Positions 5,761 to 10,914 of a stretch of DNA of 10,914 nucleotides are shown here, piece after piece; within the stretch, counting starts at the first letter, position 1, and each line of letters opens with the position of its first letter. This stretch comes from CAZSAT01 sp964604675. GTDB lineage: Bacteria > Myxococcota_A > UBA796 > CAJQPC01. The position numbers and the translations under genes are program-made. The DNA lies in NCBI GenBank assembly GCA_964604675.1, contig CAZSAT010000184.1, positions 1-10,914 on the forward strand. The letters are read 5' to 3'. The notes below the pieces were generated by a model that worked only from the letters and a program-made list of their open reading frames with translations, made no database searches and was not told the origin of the DNA.

Positions 5761-7950
5761 CTACACGAGGGCCGCCGCCACCACCTCGGTCAGATCGTCC
5801 ACGAAGACGAACTCCAGGGCCTCCCGGGCGTCGGCGGGCAGCTCGTCGAGGTCGGCCTCGTTCGCGCGCGGCAGGATGATGGTCTTGAGCCCCAGACGTT
5901 GCGCAGCCAGCACCTTGGAGGGGATACCGCCCACGGGCAACACCCGCCCCCGGAGCGTCGCCTCACCCGTCATGGCCACATCGTTCCGGACCGGACGACC
6001 GCTCAGCATGGACGCCAGCGCCGTGGCGATGGTCACCCCGGCCGAGGGCCCGTCCTTGGGCACAGCCCCCGCGGGCACGTGCACGTGCACGTCCTGGTCG
6101 AGCAGGCCATCGGTGGGTCCACCGCCCTCCGACAGCACCCAGGTCAGCGCTGCGCGAGCCGACTCGCGCATCACGTCCCCCAGCTGCCCCGTGAGCAACA
6201 GCTGACCCTTGCCAGGGAGCGTGCTCGCCTCGACATAGAGCACGTCACCACCGACAGGGGTCCACGCAAGCCCGGTCGCCACACCCGGCCGGGAGGTGTC
6301 CTCGTGGGCCGAGGGGCGCACCTTGCGGCGACCGAGGAGCTCGGGCAGGTCGTCGACGCGCACCAACAGGGCCTCGTCGAGCTCTCCCCTGGCCTTCTTC
6401 ACGGCAGCGGCCCGGTAGAGACGGCCGAGCGAGCGCTGGAGCTGGCGCACGCCCGCTTCACGGGTCCAGCCAGCGATGACCTCAGCCACCACGCCCTCCT
6501 CCAGCGCCAGCTCCTCGGGCTCCAGGCCTGCCTGGCCGGCGAGCTTGCCGAGCAGGTGGTCACGCGCGATGAGACGCTTCTCCTCCGGGGTGTAGCCAGG
6601 CACGCGCAGCACCTCCATCCGGTCCAACAAGGGCGCCGGAATGGTGGCCGTGTCGTTCGCCGTGGCCACGAACAGCACCCTGGAGAGGTCGAACGGCACC
6701 TCGAGGTAGTGATCGGTGAAGGCGTGGTTCTGCTCCGGGTCCAGGATCTCGAGCAGCGCCGCGGCCGGGTCGCCCCGGAAGCCCACACCGAGCTTGTCCA
6801 CCTCGTCCAGCAGCATCACCACGTCGGGCCGCGAGGCGCGCCTCAGGCCCTCGACGATCCGGCCGGGCCGCGCGCCGATGTAGGTCCTGCGGTGGCCACG
6901 GAGCTCCGCTTCGTCGCGCACACCGCCCAGGGCCACCCGCACCAGCGGTCGGCCGGTCGCCTCGGCGATGGCGGTGCCGATGCTGGTCTTGCCCACCCCC
7001 GGTGGGCCCACGAGGAGGAGCACATCGGCGCGGCCGCTCCCGCTGAGCTGGCGCACGGCGAGGTGTTCCACCACCTGACGCTTCACCTCGTCGAGGCCGT
7101 GGTGGCTCACGGACAGCGCCTGCTCGACCGCGTCGAGGCTGGCGTCGGCCGCAGCCGGTTCGCCCCAGGGCAACTCGGCAATCCAGCCGAGCCAGTCCAT
7201 GGCCACGCCCCGCTCGGGGCTCTGGGGGTTGATGCGGTCCAGCCGCCGCAGCTCGCGATCGACTGCCTCACGCACCTGGCCGGGCAAGGACAGCTCGTTG
7301 AGCTTCTCGCGCAGAGCGTCGCCACCCTCGTCGTCCCCCAGCACCCGCCCGAGCGCCGCGATGACCTCCTTCGCACGCACGACGGGGTCGAGCGTGGACA
7401 ACAGATCCTGCCGCCAGCCCGGCGCCTCCGGGAGCATGCCGGCCACGGCGTCCGCGAGCACGCCCGGGTCCCGGAGGGCGCGCACCATCGTGCCCGCCTG
7501 CTGGCTGGCACCGAGACGCTCCGCGGCCGCACTCACCCGGTCCCGCAAGCGCCGCCCGAGCGCGTCCTGATCCTCGGGCCAGGGGTGCGCGAGCACCTCG
7601 AAGCGCGCCCGCAGGTGGGGCTCGGTCTGCTCGAACGCGCCCAGGCGCACGCGCCGAACGCCGTGGACGACGGCCACCAGGCCCTCGTTGGCGCGGCGGC
7701 GCTCGACCACCCGCGCGAGCGTGGCCACACCGAGCAGGTCGGCCGGTCCGGGGTCGGTGACCGCCCCATCGAGCTGGGCGCCCACGAGCAGCCAGCCCCT
7801 GGCGGCACGGAGCGCGGCGAGCGAGCTCTCGCGCCCTACCTGGAGGGGAAGCACGGCGCCGGGGAGCAAGGCCCCACGGCGCAGGCAGATCACCGGCAGC
7901 TCGTCGGGGAGGTCGTGGGGGAGGCTGAGGTCGAGTCGCAGGACGGCCAT
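5761..7950 (-). CDS. lon: ATP-dependent protease Lon (endopeptidase La)
   Basis: Product 729 residues, somewhat shorter than E. coli Lon (784). Lon is a cytoplasmic AAA+ hexamer that unfolds and degrades damaged or regulatory proteins. Domains: the N-terminal LON substrate-binding domain begins at about 14 (LPVICLRRGALLPG). The AAA+ core has Walker A GPPGVGKT at 315-322 and Walker B VVMLLDE at 377-383. The S16 protease domain has GLAWTPVGG and LTGQLGDVM. The catalytic Ser636 (PKDGPSAG) and Lys679 (GGIPSK) are 43 residues apart, the same spacing as E. coli Ser679/Lys722. The ATG at 7950 is preferred, since GGAG stands 9 bases upstream; the GTG at 8037 would add a Ser/Pro-rich tail without homology to Lon. 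Nothing indicates inactivation. Myxobacteria can carry more than one lon, so whether this is the housekeeping copy is open. Confidence 0.97.
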   Translation of the reverse strand: MAVLRLDLSLPHDLPDELPVICLRRGALLPGAVLPLQVGRESSLAALRAARGWLLVGAQLDGAVTDPGPADLLGVATLARVVERRRANEGLVAVVHGVRRVRLGAFEQTEPHLRARFEVLAHPWPEDQDALGRRLRDRVSAAAERLGASQQAGTMVRALRDPGVLADAVAGMLPEAPGWRQDLLSTLDPVVRAKEVIAALGRVLGDDEGGDALREKLNELSLPGQVREAVDRELRRLDRINPQSPERGVAMDWLGWIAELPWGEPAAADASLDAVEQALSVSHHGLDEVKRQVVEHLAVRQLSGSGRADVLLLVGPPGVGKTSIGTAIAEATGRPLVRVALGGVRDEAELRGHRRTYIGARPGRIVEGLRRASRPDVVMLLDEVDKLGVGFRGDPAAALLEILDPEQNHAFTDHYLEVPFDLSRVLFVATANDTATIPAPLLDRMEVLRVPGYTPEEKRLIARDHLLGKLAGQAGLEPEELALEEGVVAEVIAGWTREAGVRQLQRSLGRLYRAAAVKKARGELDEALLVRVDDLPELLGRRKVRPSAHEDTSRPGVATGLAWTPVGGDVLYVEASTLPGKGQLLLTGQLGDVMRESARAALTWVLSEGGGPTDGLLDQDVHVHVPAGAVPKDGPSAGVTIATALASMLSGRPVRNDVAMTGEATLRGRVLPVGGIPSKVLAAQRLGLKTIILPRANEADLDELPADAREALEFVFVDDLTEVVAAALV

Positions 7951-8050
7951 GGCAGAGGTCTCCAGCGCGGCACGAGGCCGCTGCTGCTGGTCGGGGGGCG
8001 GCGAGCTCTCGGCCACCGACCGTCGGTGCCCAAACACTTGCCTGACCGCG

Positions 8051-8078
8051 AAACTAAACCCCGCGATCCGGAGGTCAA
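8051..8078 (-). promoter_or_regulatory. lon: Candidate sigma70-type promoter for lon
   Basis: Read on the minus strand, TTGACC (8078-8073) and TAGTTT (8056-8051) are separated by 16 bases. Transcription would start near 8044, giving a leader of about 90 bases before the lon ATG at 7950. The heat-shock consensus (CCCCAT at -10) is not present. This is a pattern match only, but the position between two same-strand genes is plausible. Confidence 0.4.
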
Positions 8079-8086
8079 GCCCTCCG
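8069..8086. repeat. Inverted repeat between the second VWA gene and lon
   Basis: CGGAGG and CCTCCG form a perfect 6-bp inverted repeat around a 6-base centre. It lies just after the stop of the VWA lipoprotein gene and covers the -35 box of the candidate lon promoter. It could be a weak intrinsic terminator or attenuator; a loose TTTAGTTT tract follows it on the minus strand. It could also be an operator. Six base pairs can occur by chance in GC-rich DNA. Confidence 0.3.
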
Positions 8087-8088
8087 CT

Positions 8089-9081
8089 TCATTCCGTCCC
8101 GATGGTGTAGGAGATCCGGATCTCACTTCCCGGCGGCGGCACGTAGTCGCCGTCGAAGCGCACCTGCCAGTACTCCGCGTCGTAGGTGAAGCCGTCGTCG
8201 TCGTCTTCCTCGACCTCGTACTCGTCGTCCACCACCACCGCGATGGTGCCCTCCGCTGCTGCGTACTCGAGCTGGAACACGTAGATCGGACCGGCGATGC
8301 GGCTGCCCAGATCCTCCATCACGGTCTGGTACTCGTTGTCACAGATGTTGCCGGCGAGTCCGTCCAGCTTCTCCGTCACCGTCAGGTAGCGGTGCCCGGG
8401 CCACGAACCGTCGCACCCGTTCGCAGCGAGGGGGCCGACGATACCGGAGGCCACCATGCGCCCATCGAGCCCCACGATGCCCCGGAGCTCCGAGATCACG
8501 TCGGAGACAGGGATGAGCGCATCGTCGTACTCGTAGCAGAGGGCGCCGTCGGCGTCGTCCGCAAGCGTCGCGTCGTTGCTGCAGTCGTTCTCGTCGCTGA
8601 CGAAGATCAAGGCGAGCGCCGCCGAGTCCCGCCGGAAGCCCTCGTTGACCTCCAGGGCCTTCGGATCCGTCAGGGCGTGCATCGCCGCCTTCAGGCCCTG
8701 CTCCTTGTCGGAGCCGTCGATGCCCACCTGGATGCGCTCGAAGAACTCCCCAACGTAGTCCTCGTCGTCGGGGGTGAGCCAGGGCGTGTCGCCCACGAAC
8801 TGGCCCTTCTCGGCGAAGCTCTTGTCCATGTCGGTGCTGACCACGGCAACCCGCCAGTCCAGATCCTCCTCGATGAGCGCGGTGATGAAGCCGTGGAAGC
8901 CGTCGGCCACCAGGAGCTGCTCGTCGGCCATGGACTGGCTGTCGTCGATGACGAACAGGATGTCGGCTTCGGCCGCGAGCTCCTGGTAGAAGAGCTCCTC
9001 GGTGGTGTTTCGGTGGATCTGCTGGTCGTTGGCGCAGCCAGCCAGGATCGAGGTCCCTGCGAACAGAAGCACGACGGGCAC
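8089..9081 (-). CDS. VWA-domain lipoprotein (second copy, without ASH domain)
   Basis: Product 330 residues from the GTG at 9081. AAGGGAG stands 6 bases upstream of that codon, and the resulting signal MPVVLLFAGTSILAGC (Cys16) matches the short uncharged signals of its neighbours. The ATG at 9111 has no ribosome site and lies inside a TATGAT -10-like hexamer, so I reject it. The VWA domain at about 38-270 carries a MIDAS D46-D-S48-Q-S50, the strand VVSTDMD also seen as VVTTDMD in the other VWA lipoprotein, and an FVSDENDCS segment. Cysteines at 167, 182, 223 and 247 may form two disulfides. Residues 277-330 form the same acidic beta domain that ends the other copy (DDGFTYDA...VRF..DYVPPPGS.I.ISY). 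A lipid-anchored, metal-dependent ligand binder is likely; partners are unknown. It is probably transcribed alone or into lon. Confidence 0.85.
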   Translation of the reverse strand: MPVVLLFAGTSILAGCANDQQIHRNTTEELFYQELAAEADILFVIDDSQSMADEQLLVADGFHGFITALIEEDLDWRVAVVSTDMDKSFAEKGQFVGDTPWLTPDDEDYVGEFFERIQVGIDGSDKEQGLKAAMHALTDPKALEVNEGFRRDSAALALIFVSDENDCSNDATLADDADGALCYEYDDALIPVSDVISELRGIVGLDGRMVASGIVGPLAANGCDGSWPGHRYLTVTEKLDGLAGNICDNEYQTVMEDLGSRIAGPIYVFQLEYAAAEGTIAVVVDDEYEVEEDDDDGFTYDAEYWQVRFDGDYVPPPGSEIRISYTIGTE

Positions 9082-9106
9082 GCGGCTCTCCCTTGTCACC
9101 TCTGAA

Positions 9107-9112
9107 ATCATA
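9107..9112 (-). promoter_or_regulatory. Candidate -10 box for the second VWA lipoprotein gene
   Basis: On the minus strand TATGAT is a five-of-six match to the -10 consensus. It would give a transcript start near 9100 and a 19-base leader containing the AAGGGAG ribosome site before the GTG at 9081. No good -35 is present at 16-18 bases. The whole divergent region to the plus-strand gene is only 60 bases. Confidence 0.3.
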
Positions 9113-9130
9113 GCCAAGAGGTCGCCCGGT

Positions 9131-9134
9131 AGGA
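9131..9134 (+). promoter_or_regulatory. Ribosome binding site of the S26-like gene
   Basis: AGGA stands 7 bases before the ATG at 9142, an ordinary spacing that supports this start. No convincing plus-strand promoter is visible in the short divergent gap. Confidence 0.45.
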
Positions 9135-9141
9135 TTGCACC

Positions 9142-9729
9142 ATGCTTAAGCTTCGCCACGCGATCGCCCTGCTGCTGACCGGCGGCATGGCGTGGTGTGG
9201 CTGGAACCTCCGGGTGATCCGGGTCACGGACAACGACATGGCGCCCAGCCTTCGCGCGGGGGACTGGCTGGTGCTCGGCCCGCCTGAGCCCGACGCAGGC
9301 GACGTGGTCCGGATCGACGACCCGAACGAGGCCGGTCGCAAGCTCCTCCGCCGGGTGGTCGCGACCGAAGGGCACCCGGTGCGCTTCCGCGGCGGGCGGC
9401 TCGTGACCGGGGGGAAGGGTGTGCCCATCAAGGAGATGGGCCGCACCGCATCCACCACGGTGCTCGCGGAGGCGAACCGGTGGCTCATCCAGCACCGGGA
9501 CCCCCTCCCCGCCTACACCCAGGACGAGCTGGTGGTCGGCGACGGCGAGCTGTACCTCCTGGCCGACAGCCGCGACGCCGGCGTCGACAGCCGCTGGTGG
9601 GGAGCGCTTCCGAAAGCCGCGGTCGAGCACGAGCTCTGGCTTCGGATCGGCGAAGCAGACGCCTGGCGAGGCCACGTCCTCATCGGGTCCGAAGACGGAC
9701 CGTGGGCGAAGCCCGTGCCGAGGCCCTGA
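9142..9729 (+). CDS. Signal peptidase I-fold (S26) protein, probably catalytically inactive
   Basis: Product 195 residues. An N-terminal hydrophobic segment (about 6-22) anchors a periplasmic domain with the order of type I signal peptidase boxes. Box B is DNDMAPSLRAGDWLVLG (30-46), where an active enzyme has Ser-Met-x-Pro-Thr-Leu-x-x-Gly-Asp. The nucleophile position is Asp32 (codon GAC at 9235). Box D is LLRRVVATEGHPV (68-80), where the usual KRVVG lysine is Arg70 (codon CGC at 9349). GDVV (53-56) precedes it. Box E is well kept: LADSRDAGVDSRWWG (140-154). With both dyad residues replaced, ordinary Ser/Lys cleavage of signal peptides is not expected; a binding or regulatory role is possible. 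Lys67 and Ser36 are nearby but do not align with the dyad. It is divergent from the VWA lipoprotein gene and ends 3 bases before a convergent gene. The frame is intact and high-GC, so this does not look like a decaying gene. Confidence 0.82.
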   Translation: MLKLRHAIALLLTGGMAWCGWNLRVIRVTDNDMAPSLRAGDWLVLGPPEPDAGDVVRIDDPNEAGRKLLRRVVATEGHPVRFRGGRLVTGGKGVPIKEMGRTASTTVLAEANRWLIQHRDPLPAYTQDELVVGDGELYLLADSRDAGVDSRWWGALPKAAVEHELWLRIGEADAWRGHVLIGSEDGPWAKPVPRP

Positions 9730-9732
9730 CGC

Positions 9733-10914
9733 CTACAGCCACTCGAAGGTGCAAGTGTAGGCGTTGTCGCCCGCCGGCCCCGTCCACGGGAGCACGACGA
9801 GGTAGATCGGCTCGGCCCCCACCGAGAGCCCCGTGGCGGACACCTGGATGTACTCCGGGTTGTCGTACCAGGAGTAGTCGTACCAGACCCCCTCGCTGTC
9901 CATCAGGTGGACGTCGAGGTCGACATCTGCGCCGAAGCCGCACAGGATGACCCCGTCGAGGCCCTCTTCCTCGGCGGTGAGCGCAAACACGTCGATGTCG
10001 TTGTGTTCCCAGTCGCCCGGGTCGTCGGCGGTGTAGGTCTGGACGGCCTCCAGCGTGTCGAGGAAGCCCGCACCGGAAGCCACCAGGGGCTGCGCGTTGC
10101 CCAGCTCTTCCGGCAACAGGTTGGCGCTGGCGTCCATCGCCACGTCGTTGGGCTCCTCTTCCTGGATCGTCCAGCCGGCCTCGGCGGTCTTGTAGGTGTC
10201 CAGCACGAGGGTCGGGACCGTGTTCTCCTGGTCCGGCTCGAGCTTGAGCTGCGCGACGCCGCTGGAGATGATGCTGCCCGCGGTGGGCGCGTGGAGGCGG
10301 TTGAGCTCACCGGCGATGATCCAGGCCTGGTCCGCGCCCTCGGTGACGTCGTGCTCGGTGACCTCCCCGGAGTCCGAGCCCGTGACCGTGGACACGAGCT
10401 GCCGGATGTCGACCATCGTGTAGCGCCCCGACCAGGTCAGGGTCTGCACGTCGAGCTCCCAGGTGTGCACGGCGCCACCACCGATCGGGTCCCCCACGCT
10501 GCCATAGTTGTCCGGTCCGGCATCGGCGCCCGCGGTGTCCCAGGGGGGGAAGGCCGCAGCGGCCATGCTCGACGCGGTGGGGTCGGCGCCGAACCACAGG
10601 GTGTAGTCGCCGGAGTCACCGACGGGGTTGTCGTAGGCCGTGACCGCCACGTACACGTCGGAGTAGCCCTCACCGGAAGGCACCTCGAGCGTGAGCGTGC
10701 CGGCCGTGCCGCTGGTCCACTCGCTCGCGATGAGCGCGGTGGCCGCGAAGGCGTCACCCTCGGCCACGTACCCGGCGGCATCGTAGACCTCGACGAGGAA
10801 GTACAGCTCGGTCGAAGCTGGCGCCGTGTCAGCGCCACCGGAATCGCCACCGCTGTCGCTGTCGGTGTCGGTGTCGGTGTCGGTGTCCGTGTCGGTGTCG
10901 GTGTCGGTGTCGGT
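9733..10914 (-). CDS. Exported protein, C-terminal part: (Thr-Asp)n linker and PPC-like domain (5' end outside window)
   Basis: The frame is open to the right edge, so 393 residues of a longer protein are visible; the GTG at 10767 is internal. The visible part begins with nine Thr-Asp dipeptides, then Ser-Asp/Gly linker. Next is a beta-rich region (STELYFLVEVYDAAG to SGDYTLWFG), a middle region with WDTAG and VHTWELDVQTLTW, and a C-terminal domain opened by EEEPND. That motif, with NDIDVFAL, a DLDVHL strand and a closing YTCTFEWL, resembles the bacterial pre-peptidase C-terminal (PPC) domain, which is common on secreted proteins. The first beta region may be another, weaker copy of that fold. 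The Thr-Asp linker is typical of surface proteins where it separates an anchor from the folded part. The missing N-terminus probably holds the signal. Its function, or any catalytic domain upstream, cannot be seen. Confidence 0.82.
   Translation of the reverse strand, partial: TDTDTDTDTDTDTDTDTDSDSGGDSGGADTAPASTELYFLVEVYDAAGYVAEGDAFAATALIASEWTSGTAGTLTLEVPSGEGYSDVYVAVTAYDNPVGDSGDYTLWFGADPTASSMAAAAFPPWDTAGADAGPDNYGSVGDPIGGGAVHTWELDVQTLTWSGRYTMVDIRQLVSTVTGSDSGEVTEHDVTEGADQAWIIAGELNRLHAPTAGSIISSGVAQLKLEPDQENTVPTLVLDTYKTAEAGWTIQEEEPNDVAMDASANLLPEELGNAQPLVASGAGFLDTLEAVQTYTADDPGDWEHNDIDVFALTAEEEGLDGVILCGFGADVDLDVHLMDSEGVWYDYSWYDNPEYIQVSATGLSVGAEPIYLVVLPWTGPAGDNAYTCTFEWL
10855..10914. repeat. In-frame hexanucleotide repeat encoding (Thr-Asp)n
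   Basis: Nine GTCGGT units (the fifth is GTCCGT, a silent change) fill 10861-10914 and continue past the window edge; a tenth variant unit GTCGCT (Ser-Asp) precedes them at 10855. On the minus strand each GTCGGT unit reads ACCGAC. Length changes by whole units would keep the frame, so they would only lengthen or shorten the linker. Confidence 0.9.

Noticed and set aside
6079..6096. Tandem CACGTG palindromes
   Set aside because: They encode the VHVHVPAG stretch just before the Lon catalytic PKDGPSAG, which is conserved in Lon proteins, so the repeat is explained by coding.
5899..9105. A 1068-codon plus-strand open frame
   Set aside because: It is antisense to lon and the second VWA gene, both of which have clear domains. 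Its product is an Arg/His/Gly/Val-rich composition typical of the complement of high-GC coding sequence.
9334..9351. Lys67 of the S26-like protein as a replacement general base
   Set aside because: It lies three residues before the canonical lysine position, so on the box D strand it would probably not face the same site. The nucleophile is missing too.
10855..10914. Possible CRISPR or satellite array at the right edge
   Set aside because: The units are 6 bases without spacers and stay in frame as Thr-Asp codons of an exported protein.

Overview
The window is a high-GC, gene-dense stretch with no RNA genes, insertion sequences or CRISPR arrays that I can see. Short signal peptides with lipoboxes, Asp/Thr/Gly-rich linkers behind the lipid-anchor cysteine, VWA lipoproteins with DNSGSM/DDSQSM metal sites, an ASPM/SPD-2/Hydin-type beta domain and a pre-peptidase-C-like domain after a (Thr-Asp)n linker together suggest a Myxococcota-type (deltaproteobacterial) Gram-negative. 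That assignment is inference from protein style, not from a marker gene.

Layout. (1) Bases 1-1083, plus strand: the C-terminal end of a single-pass membrane protein, joined by an ATGA overlap to a roughly seven-helix membrane protein; both lack an assigned function. (2) Bases 1087-5119, minus strand: a tightly coupled three-gene operon, read from 5119 down. It encodes a VWA/ASH lipoprotein, an unrecognised exported protein, and a large lipoprotein carrying a peptide-N-glycosidase F (PNGase F)-type amidase fold with recognisable catalytic acids. (3) Bases 5201-7950, minus strand: the ATP-dependent protease Lon, followed by a small helical lipoprotein. (4) Bases 8089-9081, minus strand: a second VWA lipoprotein that shares its C-terminal beta domain with the first. 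(5) Bases 9142-9729, plus strand: a signal peptidase I (S26)-fold protein in which both catalytic-dyad positions are substituted, so probably a pseudoprotease. (6) Base 9733 to the right edge, minus strand: the C-terminal part of an exported protein whose (Thr-Asp)n linker runs off the window.

The unifying theme is the cell surface. Five complete genes and one partial gene encode exported, mostly lipid-anchored proteins. The strongest candidate for an undescribed system is the 5119-1087 operon. There, a VWA module that may bind a surface or protein ligand, an unknown exported partner, and a deglycosylating enzyme with a thioredoxin-like N-terminal domain are joined by overlapping stop/start codons. 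A role in attacking glycoproteins of other organisms is speculation. Genes occupy nearly all the sequence. The longest gap is about 140 bases, before lon, and holds a possible promoter and an inverted repeat.
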